Origin: Isoetes taiwanensis
Taxonomy: Eukaryota > Streptophyta > Lycopodiopsida > Isoetales > Isoetaceae
NCBI GenBank assembly: GCA_021234155.1
Contig: JAJEKV010000054.1
Coordinates: 808,001 to 872,000 of the forward strand
DNA length: 64,000 nt
Direction: 5' to 3'
Under the pieces are notes generated by a model. That model did not search any database. It saw only the letters and a list, made by a program, of their open reading frames with translations, and was not told where the DNA came from. The translations under genes and the position numbers were made by a program. Positions 1 to 12,365 of the stretch are shown in pieces (within the stretch, counting starts at the first letter, position 1; each line of letters begins with the position of its first letter).

Positions 1-3000
1 TAGATGGATTTGTGCCCGTTCTAAAGTCATTTTCTTACTACACTAAGTCAAGATTTTGACACATTTTACAAGTGCTATGTACTAGCGCGCAATTTATTAA
101 ATCAAGATTTTGATACATTTTACTAGTGTCAACAACAAAAAAATGTTGTTGATACATTTTGATCAAGAAAATGTTGTTGATACAGCATTTGACCAAAAGG
201 ATTCTATGAGGGCCTTGAACTTGGTACATGATCCTATTCTCTCGCATACTATGTGCTTGATATAATTTTAAATGCACTACCTGACTCACAAGAACGAGAA
301 GGTAAAATTAATTGCAAATACCCAGCTAAGTCTTCCATTCCACTCATTGAAATCCCCGCCAGCTTTGATTCCATAAACATGCATAATTCCTCCTTAACAT
401 CATCTCTTAATTTGTCAGGGTAGAAAAGTACTAACCGCTACTGCCTCATTGTGTATTTGCTTTAAGATCTCCTCCTGCATCCTTATAGCAAAGTAAGCAT
501 TTGCATAACATTTGAACCAACTGTCCTTTTTGTATGAAATAAAGAACCTTACTTTAATCATTTTTGTGATCTTGCCATCCACCTGCTCAAAAACGGAAAT
601 GCCTTAATGCCTTCCCGTATTTTAAATGCACAACCAAAAACTACATGATACATGTCAAGATGCTACTATGTTCAATACAAAATGTTCCACTAAACTTTCC
701 AAATGCCAAGAAACTTGTTGTCCCTAACTCTTACTATTTGAAGCAATAAACATGCCACATAACATTAGCTTCCTTGGAATTCCCTTGAGTGCAGGAAGAC
801 CAAAAGGTGACAAGGGTCTCTTATGTTCACTATATAGCACTTGAATCTTCAATATATGTCGCACTTCAGTGTCTTTTTAACTATGCCTTTCATATAGTTA
901 TATCCGTGTTTCCTAGAGCCATGTAACTTTGTTTCACAAAGCTATAGAATATTCTATTCATTTGCATACATTGCAGAAGGAAATGAAGATGTAACAGCAT
1001 TTGTAGTATTTCTTAATCCATGCACGCTAAGAGTACGTACAGCTGAAATGAACATGGAGAATGCTTAAAAACATATGTTAATGTCCCATACAATGTTCCA
1101 AGATAAAACTGTTGACATAGAAAAATGGGAACGATTTATTCAAAAATCTCTCTCATTAAGGCAGTGCTCAGGAACAGCGAGTTAAAATTCTAAGATCTAA
1201 TTGAAATTAGAATATGCAATATGAAAGAAATGATCACCAGAACTTAGTTGAACCTACAATTTTATATTGACATCTGCTCACCATCTTTATAAGGGATAAA
1301 CGGCATAGCATTTCGGCATACAAAAAGATACCTTTAAATCGTGAAATCATGTATAGCTAGTTGCTCCTGTATGTGTCCATTGTATGAATAAATGGATTAG
1401 GGTTGCATTGCAAAAACATCCATTGCAAAAACACGGCTAACAAAAGAGTCAATTTGGCTTCCAACCACAAAATAGAGTAAATTTCTGAATCTTAAAGGCC
1501 AATGACTTACTTAGAAAATGAACAGATCATCTACAGAAATCAGAACCATGAAGAGGAATACTTGTCAATATCATAACTTAAATATGCAGCGTTCTAACAG
1601 ATGCTTTGCCTTACTCCCACAGTTTAAGATGCTCCCAGCAACAAATCAAGCCTATTTACCTAGTTCTCTTCGACATTCTGCAACAAGAGAGCACAGAGCT
1701 GGAGTAATATTAAAAGCTCGGTAAATTACAAAATAGCCGAGATCGTACAGAATTGAAAACCAAGAATAAATTCATACCCTTATGCCTTGCAGGCTTCCCA
1801 TTATAATAGATAAATTAGTAGACAATGCTTCAAGGTGGAAAAATAACTAGACTTTTTGTCTCTCTAGAGCTCATACGCTGACCTGACATATATCTAGATA
1901 TTCAGAAAAATTAATTAAACACTTTGTATTTTCAAAACTTAAGGGGGAAAAATCTGCCTACCAGATGCTTTGAATCAATAAAGGCTCTGCAGCAATCACC
2001 CAATAACCGAGGTAGAACAATAATTTTTAAGGATGCCTGCATACAGAAAACAGTAATCTTTAATGATTTCTACTAAATCTGCTTCCTTTCCTAATCTCAG
2101 CCCATTTGCTACACTGAAGCACAAAGCAGGGCTATTCACAACGTAGATACAAAGCACATAACGTACATATAGAACAAAGTAGGGCTATTCACAGCGCAGC
2201 CATGCCTGTCTGTGGCATCCTAGAATGCAATAATTTTTAGCTTCTCTCAATGAGCTTATATTGAAGAATGACCAAGATCACATTCGACAAATCTACACCA
2301 AACAAATCATTCAATCTATTCGATCACAATTCCTCGACTGTAAATAGAACAGAAAGTCAAATGCACGAGCCCCTGACTTACCTTGATGGCTGGCACCTGG
2401 CCTCAAAACATGTGGTCTCTTGGAACTCCATGCAACATGGACATCATATTTGATTCCAGTATTATGGACTAACACTCTAGATGTTGGCCTCCAATGTTTA
2501 AACATTTTGTGTCTGTTTCTTGGTATCAAATCCAAGCATCCTGATATAGCAGTTAGGATAAACTTTTTTGCATTCATCAATCTCTCTCGAGACCTGGGCA
2601 AGATCATTGCATCCAAACATGGGGAGCTTCCACAGTGTCCAATAACATCCATCGTAATAACCAGGCATCCTAGAATTCTCTCTGAATATATGCCCACCCT
2701 ACAAAATATAACCTCATAAGAAAAAAGTGAGTAGATCCTGGAATATGCAACATATTTAAAATGCAGAACAGATACAAAAACTCATTTCTAAATTATAGAT
2801 GGTGATCACGGCATTTCCATATTAGATCAGATGACACAAAGATAGGACCAAGCAAACAGCTTAGATGTAGAGTTTTGCGAATCTAGCTGCGAGATCTTAT
2901 GCCATCCACTAACCCAATGAAAAAAGAAAAATGCAACTTTCATCTCCCAATATTTATATTACCTTGTCAAACTCGAGACAGGGGATCCAAAACTTTGGAA

Positions 3001-3749
3001 ATCATATAGTCAATCTCCTTCGCAATAGAATCAAGAAACCGGAGGAACATAAGACAAAGTTTCAAATCTCCGATTGGTAAGCTGATTTACATCCGCAGGG
3101 AGGATCAACATAAAATGGGAATCCGTAATACGGAAAGAAAATGAAGAACCGTAAGCTCAAAAGAAGAAATAAAACTTACCCATGCATGTTACTCCTACTT
3201 ACATTCGACAGCTTTTTGCTTCAATCCGAGGGCTTTGAATTGAAATAAGATTTCCAAAGAAAGGGATGCACCGATGGGGACGATCTAAACGTGGAAGGAG
3301 ATTTCCTTTCAAACATAATAAACCCTTTCCAAGAGCCAAATATCAAAGTACCATGGAACCAAGAGCAAAGAATAAAAATGAAAAAATTGTCAATAGATCT
3401 TTACCAGTAAGCCTAGTTCGTCATTCCTAAAGATAAACATTAATGTGAAAGACTTAAGTTTTAAAACCGAGTAAAATTGTCACTAAGTCAAGCCGAAATC
3501 CATTTTCCCAAATACTAAACCCAAATGAAAATTTATTTCCTATCGAATCCAAAGAAAGCTGGTCACCGCTTAGGGTTCCCATACAAATCCGAAAGCATCC
3601 GCATCCCATACAAATCCGAGCATCCGCTGCGTAACCCAATCCGGATCAATGCCGTGCACTCCTTTTTAAACAATCCCGCCATATCATCTTGCCGCTGTAA
3701 ATAGAAACAAAATGCCGCATTTCATCACAATAGAGGACCCGAACCTTAC
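1..3749. other. Unresolved AT-rich intergenic or intronic stretch
   Basis: No convincing coding region is visible on either strand. The longest open stretch (minus strand, about 2311-2697) has no recognisable domain and does not read like a conserved protein. If the short exon at 3750-3782 is real, this stretch would be the introns, small exons and 3' end of a minus-strand gene, but I could not join any further exon to it in phase. Confidence 0.3.
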
Positions 3750-3782
3750 CTTAGAATCACGTCCACGCAGAAGCTTGGCCAT
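3750..3782 (-). CDS. Candidate first coding exon of an unidentified minus-strand gene
   Basis: On the minus strand an ATG in a good context (GCC ATG GCC) opens 11 codons, MAKLLRGRDSK, ending at a near-consensus donor AAG|GTAAGG. The C-rich sequence upstream on that strand looks like a plant 5' leader. I could not find a second exon continuing in frame, so product and reality are unknown. It could be chance. Confidence 0.22.
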
Positions 3783-3944
3783 GGCGACTGGTTGGTGCGG
3801 GAGACGGAAGAGCAATGCTACACATCGATTCTAGGGAGAAATCGAATTGGGGCTTTTGACGTAAGCCGTCCAGATCTGAGATGGACGGTCGAGATGAAAT
3901 GCCCCAATTCCAAGGGTCAAGATTAGAAGCCCCAATCTAAGTGG

Positions 3945-4055
3945 GTTGCTTTGGGAGGATGACGTGGCTTTCTCTCGGCCGTCGGATCTCACAATCTGGA
4001 CCGTCCAGACGGCGACACCTCGGGTCAGGCAAAGGGGGCAGCTTATCAGTTATAT
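3945..4055 (+). repeat. Degenerate copy of the CAAGGGGGGTGCTT repeat end
   Basis: The stretch GACGTGGC...GCCGTCGGATCTCA..ATCTGGACCGTCCAGAC...CAAAGGGGGCAGCTT...TATATATA aligns by eye with 56485-56600 and partly with 58625-58810. All three finish with a G-run, GCTT and an AT-rich TATATATA tract. It is probably the terminal block of a dispersed non-autonomous transposon family. No protein is encoded. Confidence 0.5.
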
Positions 4056-5833
4056 ATATTATTATCTTCCTATAATCTTCCTATATTCTTCCCATATATA
4101 AGATTACTAGAATTATCAATATCTATATCTTCCCGGCGAAAACTCGGCCAAAATTAGAATTAGTTTTTGTGTCCCGGCTGCCTTTCTTCCCTCCTTCTTT
4201 TGTTCCCGACCGGCCAAATGGATGCGCACTATGGTACGGCCAGGCTGCTCGATGTATTGCTCTGACCCATCGAAATACTCCACCGCCCTCCTTCCCCGTC
4301 GCCTCCTGTGGTTCTAGGTATACCGCCTGTGCCATCCATAGCTCTCTGTTTGTATGAAGTAGATTGGTAATTGCCTCTATTTGTTGTTGCAGAAGTTCTA
4401 CAGAAAGCTATCAACGAAGTGCAGCCGGGGCTTAAAAAAACCGGGTAAGTTGCTGTCTATAGCTCGATAATTTACTCTGCATATAGTAACATAAACGAGA
4501 ATTGTTTGAAAATTGTCCATTTCATAAACTAAATAGCTAACGTTCCCTTCTAATTCGGGTGAAGAAACCCATCGCCCCTCTGTGTCTTTGAGGAGGCTAA
4601 AATCAGGTAGTTGCAGGATAAATCCAGTTAATTGTGGCCTTAGAATAAGCAAGAATCAGCTGGGAATTACTTGGCCCATGACTTTGGTTTCAATTCCGGT
4701 GAAAAAATCCATTACCTGCATCATATAAGGGGGTTAAGGTTTCCCTTTGCAGAGAGGTCCGGGCAATTCTGCCTGTAGGCAGAGATTCTACTGTAGGCAG
4801 AGATTCTCCGGGTCCGAAAACTCCGTTCAGATGATCTTTCTTCCCTGCCTGCGATCCGAACATGTAATCTGGAGAGCAACTATCAGTTCGGACATATCCT
4901 TCAGCACTTTATTTTATGGGTGCGATTTCAAACTTTTGCTTCCCTGAGCACATATTAATTTCCCCATTAAAGCGTACGGTGGATGTGGGAATAGCTGGGT
5001 TACAGTTAAAATACTTGCTGCCCATTAAAGCCTGCAATTGATGCCGGAAGAGTTGAACTCCTTGGTGTTTTCTCTAGAGTTCGATCATCCGAGCCAGCCT
5101 TTGCAGCCACAATCCGAATTACTTCCCTCAGAATCCGAATTATGAGGAAACAGACGGATGTTGGAACAGATTCTTTATACCAGATAATTTTTTTGCCTGT
5201 AAAAACATAGATATCTAAAAAGCCGAAATGATCTCGATTGCCAATGCTTATGGGTGGGGGTTGTCTCAAAGGGATTGACACTGCAATTAGAAGTGTTATG
5301 CTGCAGACAAAGAGCTTTTTCATGCATTCTACAAAAATGATGTGAGGTGCCGCCAGTTTGGAAGACTCTGTTTTTATTAATTCAAAAAAGATCATTGAGG
5401 ACGTCTGCAACTAGCTGTAGCCATATACAAAGTCTGCAACTCAAAAAAGAGCCGCTGAGCCCCTTTCTAGGGGGTTTGGGGATAAAATCCACTCTGCTTC
5501 TTTGAATACAGTATTGGCATATATCTAGCAGTTATATATATTATTATCATAATATATATAAAATTACTTACTTTGGATGCCCCCATGAAATAGATATTTA
5601 TATATTCAAATCGATCTAGGCCGTTTATTTTAAATGCGACGAGGTGGCAAAGCTGCAACCATTGAATATCTAAGGGGCATGCATGGGTATACATGGGTCA
5701 TAAACCCCATCTTTTAAACGGTTGGATCGGGGAAGGTGAAATCTGGGCCTTCGAAATAAAGGGGTGGCACCTTTATATTTAATATAATAAATTAAATCAA
5801 TCAACCAGTTGCTTAGGGATGGCGAGGTGGCAC
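4056..5833. other. Intergenic stretch without recognisable genes
   Basis: Only short open frames occur and none has a recognisable domain. The CTAC/TGTAGGCAGAGATTCT motif is duplicated in tandem at about 4773-4806. Around 5750-5833 there is a GAGGTGGCAC-type block similar to the modules near 12 and 57 kb. Confidence 0.35.
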
Positions 5834-6046
5834 CAGGGCTCCAGATTAGGGGGGTTCCTCCCCAGAATTTCCGGTTGAAGTTGTTAAAATCCGGTTTCTT
5901 TAATAGATGCCGGAAAATTTCCGGTCAAAATTTAGTAAAATCCTTGTTAAATCCGGCAAATTAGAGGATATTTTCTGAAAAATCCGGTAAGTACCAACAA
6001 ATCACGGCATTTTTCCGGTTTAAGCAAAATCTAATCTGGAGGCCTG
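5834..6046. mobile_element. hAT-type MITE, 213 bp, with 8-bp target-site duplication
   Basis: The element starts CAGGGCTCCAGATTAG and ends CTAATCTGGAGGCCTG, which are near-perfect terminal inverted repeats of about 16 bp. It is flanked by a perfect 8-bp direct repeat GGTGGCAC (5826-5833 and 6047-6054). A CAGG-type terminus with an 8-bp duplication is the hallmark of the hAT superfamily. The interior is AT-rich with repeated TTTCCGGT/AATCCGG words and encodes nothing, so mobilisation would need a transposase from elsewhere. Boundaries are seen directly; the superfamily is inferred from established rules. Confidence 0.85.
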
Positions 6047-6054
6047 GGTGGCAC

Positions 6055-7385
6055 ATCTCAAACCGTTGATGGTGCATCGAAAGTGGCAACAAGGCAAAGT
6101 TCATTAATTAAAGAAGTTGCAAGGAAATTTCTAAAAAGGGTAAAGTTGTCTCATTTATGCCATCATTTATTAAATTCACTCTTATCTTCCTAAGGAATTA
6201 AGGTGAGTAATCCAAAACGTTTTCGACATGTTTCCAAAATCTTGGCATTCTATTTGAAAGCCTGGTTGCCTTTCCTCTGTTGCGCCCGCCGATTTCTTCT
6301 TGGTGGAGATACTTTTGCTTCAAAGCATGTGTTGGTATTCCAAATTGGTGCTCTCACTTCGTTGCATGTGTTGGTGGTGCTCTCGCTTCGTTGTAAGCTC
6401 TTGGACAATTGGTTTTGAACAAACCTTAAGTTAAATTATGTCATTCAATTTCTTGTGTGTTTTATTGCAGGAAAATATGATTCTGGCCAGCTTAGAACAC
6501 AGAGTTTTTATCGCATTGGCTAGTCATTTAAATCGGATTTAAATGCTCTGTGGATGCTTTGCAGAATTTATGTGGAACGATGGCTAGGGTGGGTGGATCA
6601 ATTTACAGAAGAACGAAGACCCTGTGTTGTTTTTGAAGAACCGCAGTTCTTTGTTGTCGTAGCACAGTCGGAGTTGCTTCACATTTTAAAAAGGATACTG
6701 CAATTAAGTACTTCGCAATTTGCAGAAAAAGGCTTTTCTTTTATGATCTGTGGCTATACTGCAGAGTTAGGCGGCTTAAACATTGCCGGACCAAGCGGGT
6801 GTAGTCTGCAAGCTGCCGGTCCACCTCGGGCATGGCCCCGGTTTTGAATCTGTGGTCTCCCGCCATAGCTCAGATCTCCATCCTCAGTTTTCTGCTCTAA
6901 AAGGCATAAATCCGTTGATTTTTTACCTCTGGATTTAGGCATCACCATTACAGGCCGCAGTCCTTGCTTTTTATTCCGGAAATCCAGTGCTCATTTCGTT
7001 GCTGGTATGTTTCTAGTTTTTCCCAAGAATAATGATAATCAGGCAGACTTTTAGAATCTGGAGATCTGCAGAGTTTTGAACTTAAATTTGCCACGACATA
7101 TTCTCATCTGCGGATGCCAGCCAGTTACCAGATATTTGTTCGCTGGGTCGGTTCCTACGAAACCAGCATCATCGATTCAACCGGTTTCCAGTTTCCATCC
7201 TTGGGTAGCAGTCGTACAACGGCCATTTTATGCACAAGGATAAGCTCTGCTGCATGTATGTTCCCTTAGTATTGCAAGAATGCATGCTCTGTTATTTTTG
7301 TATCGATGTGGAACAACATCATCTCTGTTGTGTGTGTCTATGTTGATTGACATGCAGTGGGCATCTTCTGTGTGTAGGGTTGTAA
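6055..7385. other. Unresolved stretch upstream of the MED13 pseudogene
   Basis: Plus-strand open stretches at 6203-6418 and 6554-6847 show no recognised domain. They could be decayed upstream exons of the MED13 copy or unrelated sequence. A weak intron-like pattern (TTGTGTGTTTTATTGCAG at about 6454-6471) is present, but no in-phase coding partner was found. Confidence 0.3.
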
Positions 7386-7389
7386 GGCT

Positions 7390-8905
7390 AGATCTTATTC
7401 GTGTTTTCCGAGCTGGTTCCCAAAAGGAAGGTAAAGACGCTGGTACACTTTTTATGCAAGTTCTTCAGCAGGGGATGCATGTACTGTCTCTTGTGGAAGG
7501 AAACCCTGAGTGGCCACGGAATTTGATCATTTCACGTGTTGGTTAATTTTATGAAGTAGAATGCCAAGGTATTTTGTTTAAGAAGACAGTAATTTTAAAG
7601 GTCTTACTGAGGAGTATGTCCAAACATTAAGTTTTTATGCATGTTGGCAAATAATGCGAGAGAAATGTCTAAACTTTGAATTTTATGAATCTTTGCATAT
7701 GACTGCTCTCTTTGTTTGATAATGCAGAATGGCAGAAAGCAATAATGGCACTAGGGGATGATGAAGTAAAGAGATGGCCAATTCAAATCATAAATATCAG
7801 CCATTCAAATCCAAGCTTGGCTCAGGCTGGTAGGGCTTTGGGTGGGCCTTTAGGTGCCAGTCCATCTGCATTCACTTCACGCACTGTTCCTCATGGGTTA
7901 AATACAATGGGAAGATCAATGCCCTTCCAGCTAATACAGAGTATAAGTGTTGTAACTGTGGCTATTGGTCATTCCTTGCAGATCGTATGCATGAATAAGC
8001 TTCAGGTCCAGGTTTGTGATGTTTTACCTGACTTTCATCTCTCTTCATTTATTCCGTTATCTTATCTTTTGTGCTATGTCATGATGAACAATTGTGTAGT
8101 CGGATGTCTGCTGCTGGGACACTGTCAGGAAGGGCTCAGGATCATCTTACCCTGGATTGAGGGATCCCGGAGGTGTGATCTCGGAGGACGGCATCCCGGG
8201 AGGACGTGTGATCCCGGAGGACGGGATCCCCCTTACTGCGCAGTAACTGCACAAAAAACTGAACCCTTATAGGGAAAATCAGGGAAGTTTTTGTGTGGCT
8301 TTTTCTTGCTCGATTCTCCTCCAAATCGGATGGCGCCTGTGCTAAGGTGGTCGGAATCAGTGGGAGGATAGGATCAGGTATCAGCAGAGGAGGAAGGAGT
8401 GCGAGCGCCGCAGCAATGGCGCTGCCCCAATCTTGCCAAAAAATGGCCTACGAACTGTGCAGTAGCCTTTAACTGTGCAGTTAACGGCGGGATCCCGTCC
8501 TCCGGGATCACACGTCCTCCCGGGATACCGTCCTTCGGGATCACACCTCCGGGATCCCTCAATCCAGGGTAAGATGATCCTGAGCCGGCACCAGGAAGTT
8601 CCAATTTTGCAAGTTCGAGTGCTTTAGAAACGACTGGCTTGAGCTATGCGAGGACACTTTCTTCAAATGGCGCAGTGTATGCATTTATTCCATTACTTGG
8701 ATTGTCAAGGTCATCACAATGTTCCAGTGCAGCTTGGCAAGCTGGCATTAAGCAAGGGTGTATGTCACCCCATTGCATCAGGCTTTGTAATATCTGATTC
8801 AGCGTCTGCCAAACAAGATGCACCTCCGAACCTGGAAGAGGAGGAAATGCTCCTAGGAAGGCATAACCAGCCTCTTTCTGAACTGTTCCATTACATGTAA
8901 TGTCA
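7390..8905 (+). pseudogene. Mediator subunit 13 C-terminal region (MED13-like), decayed
   Basis: Two exon-like blocks match the conserved C-terminal region of plant MED13, a subunit of the CDK8 kinase module of Mediator. The first ends near 7568 and includes LFMQVLQQGMHVL and IISRVG. The second, from 7728, includes EWQKAIMALGDDEVKRWPIQ and FQLIQSISVVTVAIGHSL. They are separated by a GT-AG intron (7569-7727) whose phases join correctly. A later block (8740-8905) has KGVCHPIASGFVISDS, matching the next MED13 segment. Decay is clear: an in-frame TAA at 7544-7546 where an Asn is expected, a transposon at 8133-8591 inside an exon, and further frame changes. The N-terminal two thirds were not found. 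Family assignment rests on remembered MED13 sequence and I consider it strong. Confidence 0.8.
8133..8591. mobile_element. Non-autonomous DNA transposon with ~100-bp inverted repeats, inserted in the MED13 exon
   Basis: The left arm starts GGCTCAGGATCATCTTACCC (8133) and its near-perfect inverse ends near 8586. Each arm is about 100 bp and itself contains repeats of GATCCCGGAGGACG. The flanks carry CAGGAAG on both sides (8126-8132 and 8592-8598), consistent with a target duplication of 7-9 bp, imperfect at the edges. Across the insertion the MED13-like reading resumes (Ser-rich, then GLSYARTLSSNG), so the insertion post-dates that exon. Long inverted repeats with about 9-bp duplications suggest a MULE-like MITE; hAT is the alternative. 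No transposase is encoded. Confidence 0.7.
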
Positions 8906-10079
8906 TTGCACAATATCTAGAAGTTACTGCTTATGCCCTTGCAGTGTTTGGTCTTGCTGGGGAGATTAGCTCGGAAAACCTGGCTCACTCCGTATGCATT
9001 CTTTTGGACGCATTGCATTACCTGGATGGGGCATCTGTAATTTCTTGAGTATAAATTTGATCTGTTACCAATTCCCAATACACTTGATGACGTAAACCTA
9101 GAGGCTATGAGGTCCTCGCATCTCCAATCTGCATGTGTCATATTTCAGGAGTGATAAAGTATGCAGATAAATATTTATGCCCTGTTTATCATGAATCGGT
9201 AGATAAGATTGCATGATAGAAAAATATGGAGACTTACATACGCGTCTATTTGGCCTACGTTGTGTTTAATGGACCTAGTTTTGCATTTAATGCTACATCA
9301 CGAGGTGGCACTGAAAGGACCCTTGAATTTAATCTATGGCGTTGAGGTGTGATTGAAATTAATGCGGCCTGGCGCGATCTCATCTTCTAAGGTTTTGCCC
9401 CTTTAGTTAGCGAGGCGCTGTGTTTGCCCCGATTGTTCTCTCTTTCTTCTTGCTAATTGGATCATTTGGGTCTCTGGATGAAGCTAGGTTTCATTTTGTC
9501 CTTGCTCCAGTCTAACGTATCTAACGTATCTGCTGCAAATTGACACGTTAAAAGTTATGGTCAAGTACGACAGACATGAGTCTGAGAAGCATAGTATACC
9601 ATCCGAGATGCAAATACGAATTCTAAGTCTGATATGATGCAAGTAAAATAGTTATTTTTCATGTTTAATATTGAAATATTAACTTGCATGGTCTACATAT
9701 GCTGAATGCGTTTTAGGAATCGCTGCTCGCAAAAGCAATTATAATAAGGGAAACAGTGATCTGCTTAGGAAATAAATCTGACATATCCTTCACATGTAAA
9801 TGTAGTGGAAATACAGATAGACTCTAGTTGTATATTAAGTTCATTTTTGAGTAAATTATTAAGAGATTGCCTTCCACAAAATGAAAGCCGTGAGATGCTC
9901 TCTCTTTATAAGATTATAGTCTCTTGATAAGATTATAGGGCCACATTGTGTTGTTACATTGAAGCTGTTTAGAGAAAAGCATATTGTTTTACGTTTGTAG
10001 AACACAAGTCCGTGGTTTTAGACAAAGGTATATCTCGTTATGTTCTTATACAATGTAGTTCCATATTTTCGAAAGAGTG
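8906..10079. other. Intergenic stretch, no gene recognised
   Basis: The first 200 bases may hold a further decayed MED13 exon, but no reading frame matches well enough to call. The rest is AT-rich with stops in all frames. It ends where the GAATCT-type minisatellite begins. Confidence 0.35.
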
Positions 10080-10932
10080 ATCTCAGGAATTTTATAAGAA
10101 TCTTGGGGAACGCTTATGCAAACTTAGAGAATCGAAGGGGATATGGGAAATCTGAAGGGGATCTGGGGGAATCTTAGGGAAGTTTTTGTGAATCATCGTA
10201 GAATACTGCGGAATTTAGGAGTCTTCATAAAATCTTTGAGAAACTAGTGGAATCGTTATAAAATCTAAGGGTACCTAGAAGAATGTACCAAGAATTTGAG
10301 GAATCATGAGGAATCTTGGGACAATCTTTGGGGATCTAGGGGAATCGCAAGAGAATGTTATGAAATCTATGGGGGAATCTTCATTCAATGTTTTAGAATC
10401 TAGGGTGATCTTGACAGAATCTTCGAGAATCTAGAGGAATCTTCGTAGAAGCTAAGGAAATATAGGAAATTCCACATGGAGTCTTGGGGAATCTATAGGA
10501 ATCTTGGGATAATCCTCAAAATAGATACATTCAACTCGTATAGGCCCTACATAGTACAAAGACTTGTCTATCTATCTACTCCTACTCTATATATGTTCTT
10601 ATGTTTGTCGCGCTTATCCGACCGTCCGTTCGACATCCGACGGCTCACGTGGCTTTGGGACGTATCCTACGGCCCAGATGGCCTGGGAGTTTATATATAA
10701 TTCGTATAGACGCGATCCTACGGTCCAGGTTGATTTGATCCTGATCGTCGGTCCGAGATGCTACGGCTCACGTTGCTTTGGGACACATCCTACGGTGTAC
10801 ATGACTTTGGGAATTATATATAATAGATCCTATGGCTCATGTTGCGTGAGATCTCGACCCTTGATCGAGTCCAAGATCCTACGGCCCAAGTTGAATGCTC
10901 ATCCTTAGGGAAAGGCTTTTAAAATTTTTATG

Positions 10933-10999
10933 TTGTGTGGGGGATTCGAACCCTGGCCATTGACCCCCCAACCCTCCATTCTAACTACTAGACCAAGCA
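10933..10999 (-). repeat. tRNA-derived SINE head or tRNA pseudogene
   Basis: On the minus strand an A-box-like TGGTCTAGTAG (10985-10995) is followed by a perfect B-box GGTTCGAATCC (10942-10952), a layout typical of tRNA genes of the GGTCTAGTGGTTAG kind. The intervening arm does not fold into a clean cloverleaf and the acceptor stem is not paired, so it is unlikely to be a functional tRNA. It is followed downstream by a repetitive body with CCGTAGGATC motifs, which suggests a SINE. Confidence 0.5.
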
Positions 11000-11839
11000 T
11001 TAATTGTATGAATAATTTATGTTTCAAATATACTTAAGGGTAATGTTCCCATTAAGATAAAATAGCATTCTAGCTAGTTCAAGAAGGTTCTAGAATGTTC
11101 TGGAAGGCTCTAGAAAGTTCTACAATCTTCTAGAAAGTTCTAGAACATAAGAGAATCTAGGGGGGATCTAAGAAAATTCTTCCAGAAAGTTCCAAATTGT
11201 TCTAATAAGTTTTAGAATGTTCTAGAATGTAGGGGAATCTACGGAATGTAAGGAAATCTAGGGAAATACTTCCAAAAAGTTCTAGAATATATTGAAAGTC
11301 TTAGAATGTTCCAGAAAGTCTTAGAATGTTCTAAAAAGTTATAGAATGTAAAGGAATCCAGAAGAATTTAATAGAATGTAAGAAAATCTTATAAAATGTA
11401 AGAGAATCTAGGAAAATATTTACAAGCCTAAGGGAATCTCTTAAAATCTGGGGGATCTAAAGGAATCTTCATAAAATCTAAGGGAATCTAAGAAAATGTT
11501 GATGAAATCTTAGAGTATCTAACGGAATCTTTATAGAATCTCTTTGAATCTCATGTAATGTAAGGGAACCTAGGGCAATATCATAAAATCTAAATGAATC
11601 TAAGGGGATCTTCATAGAATCTTGGAGAATCTAGGGAAATCTAATAGAATCTAGAGGGAATCTTATAAAATTTAGAGAAATGCTCACGAACCCTCTAAGA
11701 GAACCTTGGTAGAATCTTAGAGAATCTATCAAGAGATTCTTTTACAAGAACTTGCACGTAGGAAACATGCTAAAACTCGAACATGCACCGTAGGACGCAT
11801 TAAATTTCTTGTATCATTATATTTATAAAATTATTCTAT

Positions 11840-12365
11840 GTGTCCCAGGGAAACGATGCACCCATGGTTTATATAATGTGCTAAAAATATGTGACAGGCT
11901 TCTTTGCCGTCGGATTGGGGGCACAAGTTGTGTGGCGAAACCTGGGCCATTGGATTATGGATGGGTCATGCATGAGGGCATGCAACACATCCCTGGACCA
12001 TTGGATCAAAAAGGGGAGGGAAAATCATGGCCCTTGATTTTTACAAGCAAGGTGCAAGGAAGCTTCCAAAAAAAAGTGAATTTGGTGTAATCAATATTAA
12101 CCGTTAGATCAAAAGGGGGAGGAGATATCCTAGCCATTCATTTTTTTATTAAAAAACATTTTTTATATTAAATGAGGTGAGGTGGCACCCTTATTTAATG
12201 AAAAGGTAATGAGGTGGCACCCCATTAATTATGAAGCTTTCCAGGAAGCTTCCTTCTTTTGTGCTGCCTCCAAACGACTTTATCTTGCGATGGAGATCTC
12301 AGATCAATGTGAGACCCATGCCATTGGATTCCTCTCATCGAAAGCTTTTTAATGAGTAGTGGTTT
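11840..12365 (+). repeat. Dispersed module copy 1 (ACCGTTAGATC ... GAGGTGGCACC ... CCATTGGATTCCTCTC)
   Basis: A non-coding block inside the minisatellite. In order it carries a GGGCATGCA segment, a CGTTGGATC / ACCGTTAGATCAAAAG segment, repeated GAGGTGGCACC, paired GAAGCTTCC, and CCATTGGATTCCTCTC followed by GAGTRGTGSTTTGGCA. It is closely similar to 13380-13870 and to inverted copies at 56050-56460 and 57545-58020. Confidence 0.7.

Noticed and set aside
2311-2697. 128-codon minus-strand frame as a gene
   Set aside because: The start is not ATG, composition is not protein-like, there is no domain, and an overlapping plus-strand frame of similar length exists.
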